Source of the DNA: Geodermatophilaceae bacterium URHB0062
GTDB taxonomy: Bacteria > Actinomycetota > Actinomycetes > Mycobacteriales > Geodermatophilaceae
Direction of reading: 5' to 3'
Length of the DNA: 64,000 bases
Assembly (NCBI GenBank): GCA_000620185.1
Contig: JHVO01000015.1
Location: 62,001-126,000, forward strand
The position numbers and the translations under genes are program-made. A model generated the notes under the pieces. It had not been told where the DNA came from. It saw only the letters and a list, made by a program, of their open reading frames with translations, and did no database searches. Positions 9,158 through 19,773 of this stretch are shown here, one piece after another. The first letter of the stretch is position 1. The number at the start of each line of letters is the position of its first letter.

Positions 9158-9976
9158 GTGCGCATCGTTCGTTTCGCTTCCCCTCAGGGCATGTCCTTCG
9201 GCGTTCTGGACGGTGACGGCCAGGTCGCGCAGATCGAGGGTCACCCGTTCGGCCAGATCTCGTTCACCGGGGCCCGCTACGCGCAGGCCGACATCCGGCT
9301 GCTGTCGCCGATCCTGCCGAGCAAGGTGGTCTGCGTCGGCAAGAACTACGCGGCCCACATCGAGGAGATGCGGGCGATGACCGGCGACGCGCCGAAGGAG
9401 CCCCTGCTCTTCCTGAAGCCGTCGACGTCCGTGATCGGCCCCGGCGACGCCATCCGCATCCCCCCGGGCAGCACGAACGTGCACCACGAGGCCGAGCTCG
9501 CCGTCGTCATCGGCGCCCGCGGGGCCCGGAACGTCACGCCGGAGCAGGTTCCGGCCAGCATCTTCGGCTACACGATCGGCAACGACGTGAGCGAGCGGGA
9601 CATGCAGAAGAGCGACGGCCAGTGGACGCGCGCCAAGGGCTTCGACTCCTTCTGCCCGCTCGGCCCGTGGATCGAGACCGACCTCGCCGGCCTGGGCCTG
9701 AACCCCGCCGATCTCGCGGTCAGCTGCACCGTCGACGGCGAGCCGCGTCAGCAGGGGCGGACCAGTCAGCTCATCTTCGACATCCCCACGCTGGTCTCCT
9801 ACATCTCGCGGGTCATGACCCTGCTGCCGGGCGACGTCGTCCTGACGGGGACGCCCTCGGGCGTCGGCCCCATCCGGCCGGGACAGCGCGTGGAATGCAC
9901 CGTCGAGGGGCTGGGCACGCTCACGAACAGCGTCGCCGCGGCCGACGCCGTCTCGACCGCGGGCGGCGCCCGATGA
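9158..9976 (+). CDS. Fumarylacetoacetate hydrolase (FAH) family protein
   Basis: 272 residues. A short N-terminal domain is followed by the FAH fold: [27 protein letters not shown], metal ligands in [12 protein letters not shown] (E-x-E) and [10 protein letters not shown] (Asp), and a [16 protein letters not shown] end motif. Bacterial homologues are typically 2-hydroxyhepta-2,4-diene-1,7-dioate isomerases or acylpyruvases; the true substrate cannot be read from the sequence. Start GTG 9158 follows a leaderless -10. It overlaps gltX by ATGA, an arrangement common in Actinobacteria, so it may be housekeeping rather than catabolic. Confidence 0.88.
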   Translation: MRIVRFASPQGMSFGVLDGDGQVAQIEGHPFGQISFTGARYAQADIRLLSPILPSKVVCVGKNYAAHIEEMRAMTGDAPKEPLLFLKPSTSVIGPGDAIRIPPGSTNVHHEAELAVVIGARGARNVTPEQVPASIFGYTIGNDVSERDMQKSDGQWTRAKGFDSFCPLGPWIETDLAGLGLNPADLAVSCTVDGEPRQQGRTSQLIFDIPTLVSYISRVMTLLPGDVVLTGTPSGVGPIRPGQRVECTVEGLGTLTNSVAAADAVSTAGGAR

Positions 9977-11472
9977 CGGTCAGGACCCGCTTCTGCCCGT
10001 CCCCGACGGGCATGGTGCACGTCGGTCTCATGCGGACGGCGCTGTTCAACTGGGCGCACGCGCGGCACACCGGCGGGGCGCTGGTGTTCCGCATCGAGGA
10101 CACCGACGCCGCCCGCGACTCCGAGGAGTCCTACCGGCACCTGCTCGACTGCATGCGCTGGCTCGGCCTGGACTGGGACGAGGGCCCCGAGGTCGGCGGT
10201 CCGCACGGCCCCTACCGGCAGTCGCAGCGGCACGACATCTACCGCGAGGTGGCCGCGAAGCTGCTGGCCGCGGGGCACGCCTACGAGTCGTTCTCCACGA
10301 ACGAGGAGGTCGACGCCCGCCGGCTGGCCGCCGGGCAGGACCCCAAGCTCGGCTACGACAACCACGACCGGTACCTGACCGACGCGCAGAAGGCCGCCTT
10401 CCGCGACGAGGGCCGCACCCCGGTGCTGCGGCTCCGCATGCCCGACGAGGACCTCGGGTGGACCGATCTGGTGCGCGGTGACATCCGCTTCACCGCCGGG
10501 TCGGTGCCCGACTTCGTCCTGGTGCGGGGCAACGGCGTGCCGCTCTATCCGTTCGTCAACCCCGTCGACGACGCCCTGATGGGCATCACCGACGTGCTCC
10601 GCGGCGAGGACCTGCTGCCCTCGACGCCCCGTCAGCTGGCGCTGTACCGCGCGCTCACCGACATCGGCGTCGCCTCGGGCACCCCGCGCTTCGGCCACCT
10701 GCCGTTCGTGACGGGCGAGGGCAACAAGAAGCTGTCCAAGCGCGACCCGCAGTCCAACCTCGACACCTACCGCGACCGCGGGTTCCTGCCCGAGGGGCTG
10801 GTCAACTACCTGGCGCTGCTCGGCTGGTCGATCGCCGAGGACCGTGACATCTTCTCGGTCGCGGAACTCGTCGAGGCGTTCGACGTGACCCGGGTGAGCT
10901 CCAACCCGGCGCGCTTCGACCTCAAGAAGGCGGAGGCGATCAACGCCACCCACCTGCGCGAGCTGCCGGTCGAGGAGTTCGTCGCCCGGATCGTGCCCTA
11001 CCTCGCCGCCGAAGGACTGGTTGCCGATCCGCCGTCGGCGGAGGACGAGCGCGTCCTCCGCGCGATCGCGCCCCTGGCGCAGGAGCGCATGGTCGTGCTG
11101 TCGGAGGCCGTCGGTCTGCTCGGGTTCCTCTTCGTCGAGGACGTCGAGATCGATCCCGCCGCCGCGGCCAAGCAGCTCTCCGGAGCCGACGCCGTCGAGG
11201 TGCTCGACGCGGCCGCCGCTGCCCTGACGGACCTGGCCGACTGGTCGACCCCGGCGATCGAGACGGCCCTCAAGGACGCACTGGTCGAGGGCCTGGGCCG
11301 CAAGCCGCGCCAGGCGTTCGGACCGGTGCGGGTCGCGGTCAGTGGACGCACCGTCTCGCCGCCGCTGTACGAGTCGATCGAGCTGCTCGGCAGGGACCGG
11401 ACGCTGCGCCGCCTGGCGGCCGCCCGCGTCGTCGCCGAGCGCCCCGTCTCGCCGGGACCCGACGCGGGATGA
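9973..11472 (+). CDS. gltX: Glutamyl-tRNA synthetase
   Basis: 499 residues, a class Ib aminoacyl-tRNA synthetase. The ATP-site HIGH motif appears as HVGL in [20 protein letters not shown], and KMSKS as KKLSKRD at about residue 252. The [16 protein letters not shown] segment is typical of GluRS. It charges tRNA-Glu, and two tRNA-Glu genes lie 1.4 kb downstream. In Actinobacteria lacking GlnRS, GluRS also mischarges tRNA-Gln for GatCAB; whether that holds here is not visible. Start ATG 9973 overlaps the FAH stop by 4 bp. Confidence 0.96.
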   Translation: MTVRTRFCPSPTGMVHVGLMRTALFNWAHARHTGGALVFRIEDTDAARDSEESYRHLLDCMRWLGLDWDEGPEVGGPHGPYRQSQRHDIYREVAAKLLAAGHAYESFSTNEEVDARRLAAGQDPKLGYDNHDRYLTDAQKAAFRDEGRTPVLRLRMPDEDLGWTDLVRGDIRFTAGSVPDFVLVRGNGVPLYPFVNPVDDALMGITDVLRGEDLLPSTPRQLALYRALTDIGVASGTPRFGHLPFVTGEGNKKLSKRDPQSNLDTYRDRGFLPEGLVNYLALLGWSIAEDRDIFSVAELVEAFDVTRVSSNPARFDLKKAEAINATHLRELPVEEFVARIVPYLAAEGLVADPPSAEDERVLRAIAPLAQERMVVLSEAVGLLGFLFVEDVEIDPAAAAKQLSGADAVEVLDAAAAALTDLADWSTPAIETALKDALVEGLGRKPRQAFGPVRVAVSGRTVSPPLYESIELLGRDRTLRRLAAARVVAERPVSPGPDAG

Positions 11473-12599
11473 CCGGTCCGGGGCAGTGGGGCCCCGGGGA
11501 CGAGGAGCCCTACACCGGCCCGCCGCCGATGCGTCGTCCGGAGCCGGCCCAGTGGCCGGCCGGCTCCTGGCCCGCCCCGTGGCAGCCGGCTCCTTGGGGC
11601 CTCCGGCCCCCGCCGCCGGTGCCACCGCTGCCGGCCGGCGTCCGCTGGGCGCCGCCGCCGGGAACCCCGCCGCACGACGTCCCGCGCCCCTTCCTGCTGG
11701 CCATGCGGTCGCGGGACTGGGCCTGGTGGCGGCCGCTCCTGGGCCTCGCACTGCTCGGCGTGGTCTACGTCGTCGCGGTGTTCGTCATCGTCATCCTCTC
11801 GCTGCTCACCGGTCTGGCACCGGACCTCGCGCTGCTCGACCTGGTCGACCCGGCGGTCCTGCTGCTGACCAACCTGACCCTGATCGTGGCGATCCCCACG
11901 GTCTGGCTGGCTTGGGCGGTCGCGCACGGAATGGGCACCGGCTGGTCCTCCTCGGTGCTGGCCCGCCTGCGCTGGCGCCTGCTTCCCCGGTTCGTCGTCA
12001 TCGCGCTGCTCACGCTCGGAACGGGGATCGCGCTCTCCGTGCTGCTCGGGTTCCTGCTGGGCGACGACGAGGTCACCGGGCCGGTGCCCGGGCTCGGCTG
12101 GCTGCTGCTCGTGGTGTTCCTCACCACGCCGCTCCAGTCGGCGGCCGAGGAGTACCTGTTCCGGGGCTACCTGAGCCAGACGATCGCCGGCTGGATCCGC
12201 GCGCCGCGGGCCGGTGCCGTGGTCGCCGCCGTCGTCACGGCCGCCCTCTTCTCCGCCGCCCACCTGCCGCCGGACTTCCTGACGTTCCTCGACCGCTTCG
12301 TGTTCGGGCTCGCCGCCTCCGCCGTCGTGTGGCTGACCGGCGGACTTGAGGCCGCCATCGTGCTGCACGCGGTGAACAACGTGCTGGTCTTCGTCCTCGC
12401 CGGCGCGCTGGGTGGGAGCGTGGTCACCGAGGAGCTGCCCGACAGCGGGGGAGTGCTGTTCGTGCTGATCAGCGTGCTGTCGGTGGCCGCCTACGTCGCA
12501 GTGGTCGCACGGTCGCGCCGGAAGGTGCGGCCGCAACGGCTGACCGATGCGCGCGACCTGCGGGGCCCGGGGCCGCTGGTCCCCGCGCCGGCGGGGTGA
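11469..12599 (+). CDS. CPBP family intramembrane metalloprotease
   Basis: 376 residues. The first ~75 are Pro-rich and cytoplasmic; then about eight membrane segments follow. The Abi/CPBP motifs are all present: EEYLFRGYL (glutamates and Arg, ~residue 226), [10 protein letters not shown] (His) and [10 protein letters not shown] (His/Asn). Members are Rce1-like prenyl-protein proteases or, in bacteria, of unknown substrate. ATG 11469 overlaps the gltX stop by ATGA, so it should be translationally coupled. Substrate unknown. Confidence 0.88.
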   Translation: MTGPGQWGPGDEEPYTGPPPMRRPEPAQWPAGSWPAPWQPAPWGLRPPPPVPPLPAGVRWAPPPGTPPHDVPRPFLLAMRSRDWAWWRPLLGLALLGVVYVVAVFVIVILSLLTGLAPDLALLDLVDPAVLLLTNLTLIVAIPTVWLAWAVAHGMGTGWSSSVLARLRWRLLPRFVVIALLTLGTGIALSVLLGFLLGDDEVTGPVPGLGWLLLVVFLTTPLQSAAEEYLFRGYLSQTIAGWIRAPRAGAVVAAVVTAALFSAAHLPPDFLTFLDRFVFGLAASAVVWLTGGLEAAIVLHAVNNVLVFVLAGALGGSVVTEELPDSGGVLFVLISVLSVAAYVAVVARSRRKVRPQRLTDARDLRGPGPLVPAPAG

Positions 12600-12643
12600 C
12601 CGACGGCACCCAGGGGGTGCGACATCCGGCCGGATGCGTCAGG

Positions 12644-12649
12644 TATCGT
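12644..12649 (+). promoter_or_regulatory. -10 element of tRNA-Gln
   Basis: TATCGT, 28 bases before the mature 5' end of tRNA-Gln; this predicts a precursor leader of about 20 nt. No clear -35 hexamer was recognised. Confidence 0.45.
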
Positions 12650-12677
12650 CTTCTCCGGCGCCGCGAGGTGCCACCCA

Positions 12678-12749
12678 TGGGGTATGGGGTAATTGGCAGC
12701 CCGACGGTTTCTGGTTCCGTTAGTCTAGGTTCGAGTCCTGGTACCCCAG
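12678..12749 (+). tRNA. tRNA-Gln(CTG)
   Basis: 72 nt. The 7-bp acceptor TGGGGTA (12678-12684) pairs with TACCCCA (12742-12748) and is followed by a G discriminator. The anticodon loop reads TTCTGGT, giving CTG (codon CAG). The T-loop is TTCGAGT. No CCA is encoded. Confidence 0.95.
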
Positions 12750-12795
12750 CGAGGAAGCACCGGTCCTGCGGCGCTGGTCCTCCGCACCACAGCAC

Positions 12796-12868
12796 GGCCC
12801 CGTCGTCTAGCGGCCCAGGACGCCGCCCTCTCACGGCGGTAGCGAGGGTTCGAATCCCTTCGGGGCTA
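12796..12868 (+). tRNA. tRNA-Glu(CTC), copy 1
   Basis: 73 nt. Acceptor GGCCCCG pairs with CGGGGCT (first pair G·U), discriminator A, anticodon CTC (codon GAG), T-loop TTCGAAT. No CCA is encoded. Identical to copy 2 at 12969-13041. Confidence 0.95.
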
Positions 12869-12875
12869 CGCGCAC

Positions 12876-12906
12876 AGAGCCCCCGGCCCCAGCGGCCGGG
12901 GGCTCT
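12876..12906 (+). terminator. Intrinsic terminator after tRNA-Glu copy 1
   Basis: AGAGCCCCCGGCC (12876-12888) and GGCCGGGGGCTCT (12894-12906) form a perfect 13-bp stem with a 5-base loop. No strong U-tract follows. Confidence 0.75.
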
Positions 12907-12968
12907 CCGCGTTCTCGGGCCCACCCCTGGGGAGGCGCCGGGGTCCTCGTGGCAGAATGTGCTCGTCC

Positions 12969-13041
12969 GGCCCCGTCGTCTAGCGGCCCAGGACGCCGCC
13001 CTCTCACGGCGGTAGCGAGGGTTCGAATCCCTTCGGGGCTA
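12969..13041 (+). tRNA. tRNA-Glu(CTC), copy 2
   Basis: Identical in sequence to copy 1. A CAGAAT hexamer at 12953-12958 could be its own -10 element, 10 bases before the mature 5' end. Confidence 0.95.
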
Positions 13042-13051
13042 CAGCGCACGC

Positions 13052-13080
13052 GAGCCCCCGGCCCACCCGGCCGGGGGCTC
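13052..13080 (+). terminator. Intrinsic terminator after tRNA-Glu copy 2
   Basis: GAGCCCCCGGCC (13052-13063) pairs with GGCCGGGGGCTC (13069-13080), a perfect 12-bp stem. It shares stem sequence with the terminator after copy 1, consistent with tandem duplication of the tRNA plus terminator. Confidence 0.75.
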
Positions 13081-13174
13081 TCGTCGTTCCCGGGGCCGAG
13101 TGGCCCATGATCACCTGCGGTACTAGCGTCGGATCGCCGCCCGGTGACCCCGGCGCGCGGCGGAAGGGGTGGCA

Positions 13175-14272
13175 GTGAACCGGACGAGTCGTCGCCTGGC
13201 CGACGGCCGGGAGATCCTCTACTTCGACGACGACCGGCACCCGGTCGAACGGACCACCGAGGACACCCGCGAGCTGCCGCCGGTGTCGACCAGATCCCAG
13301 CTCCGCTACGACGCCCTGCTCGCCGAGTGGGTCGCCATCGCCTCGCACCGGCAGACGCGCACGTTCCTGCCGCCCGCCGACGAGTGCCCTCTCGACCCCT
13401 CGCGCCCGGGGCGGCCCACCGAGATCCCGGAGAGCGAGTACCAGGTCGTCGTCTTCGAGAACCGGTTCCCGTCTCTCGCGACCGCGGTCGAGCGGGACGT
13501 GCCGCCCACCGCGCCCGGCGCACCGCTGGCCGAGCTCCGGCCGGGCTTCGGCCGCTGCGAGGTCGTCTGCTTCACCGACGACCACGACCGGGTCTTCGCC
13601 GAGCTCGGCCCCGACCGGGCACGGCTCGTCGTCGACGTCTGGGCCGACCGCACCGAGGCGATGAGCGCCATCGACGGCATCGAGTACGTCTTCCCCTTCG
13701 AGAACCACGGTGAGGAGATCGGGGTGACGCTGTCGCACCCGCACGGGCAGATCTACGCCTACCCCTACCTCCCGCCGCGGGTGGAGAAGATCCTGGCCTC
13801 CGTGCGCCGGCACCGCGCGGAGAACGGCAGCGACCTGTTCGCCGAGGTCGTCGACGCCGAGCGCTCCGGCCCGCGCGTGGTCACGGCCAACGAGCACTGG
13901 ACGGCGTTCGTTCCGGCCGCCACCCGCTGGCCCTACGAGCTGCAGCTGTTCCCCACCCGCCGCGTGCCCGACATCCCGTCGCTCACCGACGAGGAGCGCG
14001 ACGCCTTCGTCGACGTCTACCTCGACGTGCTGGGCCGCTTCGCCCGTCGCATGGACACGCCCATGCCCTACATCGCCTCCTGGAACCAGGCGCCGGTCCA
14101 CGACGGGCGCGAGGACTGGTGGCTGCACCTGCAGCTGTTCTCGTTCCGCCGCGCGCCGGGCAAGCTGAAGTACCTGGCCGGCTCGGAGTCCGGGATGGGG
14201 GCGTTCATCACCGACACGAACCCGGAGGACGTGGCCGAGCAGCTGCGTAACGTGAAGGTGACTGCCGAGTGA
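13175..14272 (+). CDS. galT: Galactose-1-phosphate uridylyltransferase
   Basis: 365 residues from GTG 13175; GGAAGG lies 7 bases upstream, which favours it over GTG 13169. It transfers UMP from UDP-glucose to galactose-1-phosphate in the Leloir pathway. The active site HPHGQ is clear (TLSHPHGQIYAYP), and the N-terminal half has the ECP and FENRFPSL elements of the family. A TACTAG/TAGCGT -10-like stretch lies at 13121-13129. galK follows 97 bp downstream and then a symporter, so this is a galactose uptake and use locus. galE is not in the window. Confidence 0.94.
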   Translation: MNRTSRRLADGREILYFDDDRHPVERTTEDTRELPPVSTRSQLRYDALLAEWVAIASHRQTRTFLPPADECPLDPSRPGRPTEIPESEYQVVVFENRFPSLATAVERDVPPTAPGAPLAELRPGFGRCEVVCFTDDHDRVFAELGPDRARLVVDVWADRTEAMSAIDGIEYVFPFENHGEEIGVTLSHPHGQIYAYPYLPPRVEKILASVRRHRAENGSDLFAEVVDAERSGPRVVTANEHWTAFVPAATRWPYELQLFPTRRVPDIPSLTDEERDAFVDVYLDVLGRFARRMDTPMPYIASWNQAPVHDGREDWWLHLQLFSFRRAPGKLKYLAGSESGMGAFITDTNPEDVAEQLRNVKVTAE

Positions 14273-14276
14273 GCAT

Positions 14277-14340
14277 CGCCACAGGCTGGGGGCACCTCCC
14301 GCTTGCGGGGGACAGCGACCGAGGAGCGGAGCGAGGCCGG
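14277..14340 (+). repeat. Suspected intergenic repeat element between galT and galK
   Basis: A non-coding 60-bp insert with a hairpin (CCTCCCGC TT GCGGGGG, 14294-14310) followed by a purine-rich tail (GAGGAGCGGAGCGAGG). It resembles dispersed palindromic units of high-GC Actinobacteria, but only one copy is in the window, so its repeat status is a guess. Confidence 0.35.
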
Positions 14341-14369
14341 AATCGAGCCATGAACGCCGTGGTCGTCTC

Positions 14370-15542
14370 GTGACGAGCGACGAGGAGGCGGTGGCCGGGG
14401 CCCGCACGGCGTTCGCCGGCACGTTCGGCGGCGCGCCGGAGGGGGTCTGGGCGGCGCCGGGCCGGGTCAACGTCATCGGCGAGCACACCGACTACAACGG
14501 CGGCTTCGTGCTGCCCGTCGCGCTGCCGCACACCGCCCGGGCGGCGGTCGCCCGCCGCAGCGACGGACGGGTGGCGTTCGCGTCGGTGCAGGGCGACGGA
14601 TCCGTCGTCGAGCTCGACGTGAGCGAGCTGGAGCCCGGCCGGCCCGACAGCTGGGCCGCGTATCCGGCCGGGGTCGTCTGGGCCCTCCGCGAACGGCTGG
14701 ACGGCGGTGGGGTGAGCGTGCTGCTCGAGTCCGACGTCCCGGTCGGTGCCGGGCTCTCCTCGTCGGCGGCGTTGACCTGTTCCGTCGCGCTGGCGCTGCG
14801 TGACCTGGCGGCCCCGGAGCTCGGCCCGCCCGACCTCGTCGAGGTCGCCCGGCGCGCGGAGAACGACTTCGTGGGCGCACCGACCGGCATCCTCGACCAG
14901 TCGGCGTCGGTGCTCTGCACCGCCGGCCACGCCCTGTTCCTCGACACCCGGGACCGCGCGAGCGAGCAGGTGCCCCTCGACCTCGCCGGGGCCGGCCTCG
15001 AGCTGCTCGTCGTCGACTCCGGTGTCACGCACGAGCACGCCGGGGGCGGCTACGGCGACCGGCGCCGCGAGTGCGAGTCGGCGGCCGAGCGGCTCGGTGT
15101 GGCGTTCCTCCGCGAGGTCGACGACGTCGCCGGGCTCGGGTCGCTCGCCGACGGCACACCGGAGGGCGACGTGCTGTTCCGGCGGGCGCGGCACATCGTG
15201 ACCGAGAACGCGCGGGTCCTCGAGGTGGTCGCCGCACTGCGCGGGGACGCCGATCCGCGCACGATCGGCCCGATCCTGACCGCGGGGCACGAGTCGCTGC
15301 GCGACGACTTCGAGATCTCGGTCCCGCTGCTCGACGCGATCGTCGAGTCGGCCACGGCCGCGGGGGCGTACGGCGCCCGCATGGTCGGCGGCGGCTTCGG
15401 GGGCAGCGCGATCGCGCTCGTGGACCACGACCGCATCGACGCCGTCGTCGCGGCCGTGACCGAACGGTTCGCCCGCGAGGGCCAAGACGCACCGCGGACG
15501 TTCACCGCCGTCCCGTCGGCAGGTGCCCGACGGTTGGCCTGA
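14370..15542 (+). CDS. galK: Galactokinase
   Basis: 390 residues, a GHMP kinase that phosphorylates galactose at C1. The galactokinase signature GRVNVIGEHTDYNGGFVLPV is followed by the ATP-binding VPVGAGLSSSAAL and a C-terminal GARMVGGGFGGSAIAL. GTG 14370 start; no strong Shine-Dalgarno is seen after the palindromic insert. Its product is the substrate of GalT directly upstream. The symporter gene starts 29 bp after the stop. Confidence 0.95.
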   Translation: MTSDEEAVAGARTAFAGTFGGAPEGVWAAPGRVNVIGEHTDYNGGFVLPVALPHTARAAVARRSDGRVAFASVQGDGSVVELDVSELEPGRPDSWAAYPAGVVWALRERLDGGGVSVLLESDVPVGAGLSSSAALTCSVALALRDLAAPELGPPDLVEVARRAENDFVGAPTGILDQSASVLCTAGHALFLDTRDRASEQVPLDLAGAGLELLVVDSGVTHEHAGGGYGDRRRECESAAERLGVAFLREVDDVAGLGSLADGTPEGDVLFRRARHIVTENARVLEVVAALRGDADPRTIGPILTAGHESLRDDFEISVPLLDAIVESATAAGAYGARMVGGGFGGSAIALVDHDRIDAVVAAVTERFAREGQDAPRTFTAVPSAGARRLA

Positions 15543-15570
15543 TCCGCACCACCCGAGCAGAAGGAGCAGC

Positions 15571-17256
15571 GTGGACAGCACCCTGAGGTTGGATGCCTCC
15601 TTCGTCGACTACGTCCTGGTCTTCGTCTACTTCGCCGTCGTCCTGATGATCGGGTTCGCCGCGCGGCGGCGGGTCTCGGACAGCCTGGACTTCTTCCTGT
15701 CCGGCCGGTCGCTGCCGGCCTGGATCACCGGCCTGGCGTTCATCTCGGCCAACCTCGGTGCGGTTGAGATCGTGGGCATGTCGGCCAACGGGGCGCAGTT
15801 CGGCATGGCGACGATGCACTACTTCTGGATCGGCGCCGTCCCGGCGATGCTCTTCCTGGGCGTCGTGATGATGCCCTTCTACTACGGCTCGAAGGTCCGC
15901 AGCGTCCCGGAATTCATGCGCCGCCGGTTCGGCCCCGGCGCCCACCTGGTCAACGCGCTCAGCTTCGCCGTGGCCCAGATCCTCATCGCCGGCATCAACC
16001 TCTACCTGCTGGCCAGCATCGTCGAGGCCCTGCTCGGCTGGCCGTTGTGGGTGTCGCTCATCCTGGCCGCGGCCATCGTCCTGAGCTACATCACCCTGGG
16101 CGGACTGTCGGCCGCCATCTACAACGAGGTGCTGCAGTTCTTCGTCATCGTCGCCTCACTGGTGCCGCTGACGCTGCTCGGCCTGCACCGCGTCGGCGGC
16201 ATCGGCGGCCTGGCGGACAAGGTCACCGCGGCAGGCGGCGAGGAGAGCCTGTCGTCGTGGCCGGCCACGAACCTGACCGGGTTCGGGAGCTCCTTCTGGT
16301 CGGTCGTCGGGATCGTCTTCGGCCTCGGCTTCGTGCTCTCCTTCGGCTACTGGACGACGAACTTCGTCGAGGTCCAGCGCGCCATGGCGACCAGTTCCAT
16401 GTCGGCCGCCCGGAGCACGCCCATCATCGGGTCGTTTCCGAAGATGTTCGTGCCGTTCGTCGTGGTGATCCCGGGGCTGATCGCGACCGTGCTGGTGCCG
16501 GAGGTGATGAAGGCCAAGGCGGAGGGCAACGCGGACTTCGACTACAACGACTCGATGCTGTACATGATCCGCGACGTGCTGCCCAACGGCCTCCTGGGCG
16601 TGGCGCTCGCCGGCCTGCTCGCGGCGTTCATGGCGGGCATGGCGGCCAACATCTCCGCCTTCAACACGGTCTTCAGCTACGACCTGTGGCAGACCTACGT
16701 GAAGAAGGACCGGCCCGACCACTACTACCTCGTGGTCGGCCGCTGGGCGACGGTCGGTGCCACGGTCATCGCCATCGGGACGGCGATCATCGCGTCGGGC
16801 TACACGAACCTGATGGACTACCTGCAGACGCTGTTCGGCTTCTTCAACGCGCCGCTGTTCGCCACGTTCATCCTGGGCATGTTCTGGAAGCGCATGACGT
16901 CCACGGCCGGCTGGGCGGGCCTGGTCTCCGGCACCCTCGCCGCCGTGGCCGTCGCGTTCCTGAGCAAGGACGCGTTCGGGACGGCGTCGCTGGGTGTGCT
17001 GCCGCTCGGCGGCCAGGGTGCCAGCTTCGTGGCCGCCGGTGTCGCGTTCGGGGTCGACATCATCGTCAGCGTCGTCGTGAGCTTGGTGACGGCACCCAAA
17101 CCGGTGCGCGAGCTCGCCGGACTCGTCTACTCCGAGACGCCGGAGGAGCAGCGCACCGATCCCGAGGCCTCGTCGCTGCCCTGGTACCGCTCGCCGACCA
17201 GGATGGCCAGCATCTCGCTGGCCATGGTCATCGCCCTCAACCTGATCTTCCGCTGA
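15571..17256 (+). CDS. Sodium:solute symporter (SSS family), probably galactose/sugar
   Basis: 561 residues from GTG 15571 with AAGGAG 4 bases upstream. About 14 hydrophobic segments are seen, starting with YVLVFVYFAVVLMIGFAARR. SSS hallmarks include SGRSLPAWITGLAFISANLGAVEIVGMSANG and the GGLSAAIYNEVLQFF region typical of the sugar-transporting SGLT branch. Co-location with galT and galK supports Na+-coupled galactose import, but substrate is inferred from context. It is followed by a 99-residue membrane protein. Confidence 0.87.
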   Translation: MDSTLRLDASFVDYVLVFVYFAVVLMIGFAARRRVSDSLDFFLSGRSLPAWITGLAFISANLGAVEIVGMSANGAQFGMATMHYFWIGAVPAMLFLGVVMMPFYYGSKVRSVPEFMRRRFGPGAHLVNALSFAVAQILIAGINLYLLASIVEALLGWPLWVSLILAAAIVLSYITLGGLSAAIYNEVLQFFVIVASLVPLTLLGLHRVGGIGGLADKVTAAGGEESLSSWPATNLTGFGSSFWSVVGIVFGLGFVLSFGYWTTNFVEVQRAMATSSMSAARSTPIIGSFPKMFVPFVVVIPGLIATVLVPEVMKAKAEGNADFDYNDSMLYMIRDVLPNGLLGVALAGLLAAFMAGMAANISAFNTVFSYDLWQTYVKKDRPDHYYLVVGRWATVGATVIAIGTAIIASGYTNLMDYLQTLFGFFNAPLFATFILGMFWKRMTSTAGWAGLVSGTLAAVAVAFLSKDAFGTASLGVLPLGGQGASFVAAGVAFGVDIIVSVVVSLVTAPKPVRELAGLVYSETPEEQRTDPEASSLPWYRSPTRMASISLAMVIALNLIFR

Positions 17257-17270
17257 GAGAGGCCGGACGG

Positions 17271-17570
17271 ATGAGCCACGGAATGAGCCAGGAGAACGGC
17301 ACCGCGGAACGCCCGCACAAGGCCGGGGCGTTCGACGTCCGCAACGTCATCGCCGGGCTGATCGGCTTCTACGGGGTGGTGCTCGTGCTGGTCGCGATCT
17401 TCGGCGAGGAGCAGTCGGACAAGACGGGCGGCGTGAACGCCAACCTGTGGGCCGGACTGGCCATGCTGGTGTTCGCCGCCTCGTTCGCGCTCTGGTCGCG
17501 GCTGCGGCCGATCGTCGTCGACCCGGGGGCGAGCGTGTCCGGGGACGACGACGGGCCGCCCGGGCACTGA
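17271..17570 (+). CDS. Small two-helix membrane protein of the galactose locus
   Basis: 99 residues from ATG 17271 (ATG 17283 is an alternative). Two hydrophobic helices at about residues 27-44 and 60-77, with an acidic C-terminal tail ending GDDDGPPGH. No family recognised. It starts 14 bp after the symporter stop, so it may be an accessory subunit in the way other small 2-TM proteins accompany SSS transporters. That role is inference. Confidence 0.7.
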   Translation: MSHGMSQENGTAERPHKAGAFDVRNVIAGLIGFYGVVLVLVAIFGEEQSDKTGGVNANLWAGLAMLVFAASFALWSRLRPIVVDPGASVSGDDDGPPGH

Positions 17571-17586
17571 GGCCGCGGTCGGCCGG

Positions 17587-18288
17587 TCAGCGGGCGGCGC
17601 GCGAGATCGCGGCGGCCGCGTCGAGCACCGCGCCGATGATCTCGGGGCTGGGCCGCCGGCCCAGCCGCTCGACCGGTCCGGAGATCGAGACCGCCCCGAG
17701 GACGGCGCCGGACCCGTCGCGCACCGGCGCCGAAAGCGAGGCCACGCCCGGCTCGCGCTCGGCCACGCTGTGCGCCCAGCCGCGCCGGCGGACGTCGAGC
17801 AGCGTGCGCGCGGTGAAGCTCGCCGACGGCAGCAGGCGGGTCACCTCCTCGGCGGGGGTGAAGGCGAGCAGGGCGTGCGCCGCGGAGCCGGCGGTCATGG
17901 GCAGCCGGGCGCCGACGGGCACGGTGTCGCGCAGCCCGCTGGTGCGCTCGGCGGCGGCCACGCAGACGCGGTGGGCGCCGTCGCGGACGTAGAACTGCGC
18001 GCTCTCCCCGCTGGCGTCGCGCAGCGCGACCAGGTGCCGGGCGGCCACCTCGCCGAGGTCGGTGCTGCCGCGGTTGAGCTCCGCGAGGGCCGGGCCGGGC
18101 GCCCAGGAGCCCTCCGGGGTGCGCCGCACGAGCCGGTGTCCCTCCAGCGCCACGGCCAGCCGGTGCGCGGTCGCCCGGGGCAGACCGGTGCGGCCGACCA
18201 GCTCCGCGAGCGTGGCCGGCTCCTCGGCGACCGCCCGCATGATGGCCACTGCTTTGTCGAGGACCCCGACGGGGTTAGGCTGTCCCAC
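17587..18288 (-). CDS. IclR-family regulator of leucine biosynthesis (NdgR/LtbR-like)
   Basis: 233 residues. The N-terminal winged HTH (~8-62, with [18 protein letters not shown]) is followed by an IclR effector domain ([17 protein letters not shown]...AAHALLAF). Divergent position next to leuCD is the hallmark of the actinobacterial NdgR/LtbR/AreB group, which represses leu and other amino-acid genes. GTG 18288 is the only sensible start. It also ends 16 bp from the converging galactose locus, but control of leuCD is the better supported role. The palindrome at 18304-18318 is the likely operator. Confidence 0.88.
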   Translation of the reverse strand: MGQPNPVGVLDKAVAIMRAVAEEPATLAELVGRTGLPRATAHRLAVALEGHRLVRRTPEGSWAPGPALAELNRGSTDLGEVAARHLVALRDASGESAQFYVRDGAHRVCVAAAERTSGLRDTVPVGARLPMTAGSAAHALLAFTPAEEVTRLLPSASFTARTLLDVRRRGWAHSVAEREPGVASLSAPVRDGSGAVLGAVSISGPVERLGRRPSPEIIGAVLDAAAAISRAAR

Positions 18289-18303
18289 ACAGCAATACTC
18301 TCA

Positions 18304-18318
18304 TCTCACAGACTGAGA
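18304..18318. promoter_or_regulatory. Palindromic operator candidate between iclR and leuC
   Basis: TCTCA-CAGAC-TGAGA, a perfect 5-bp inverted repeat with a 5-base centre. It lies 15 bases from the regulator start and 39 bases before leuC. Size and placement suit an IclR dimer that controls both genes. Confidence 0.6.
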
Positions 18319-18357
18319 CACCAAGTACCGTGGGATGGCCAGCGAGAGGACCCAGCC

Positions 18358-19772
<1,415 letters not shown>

Positions 19773-19773
<1 letters not shown>

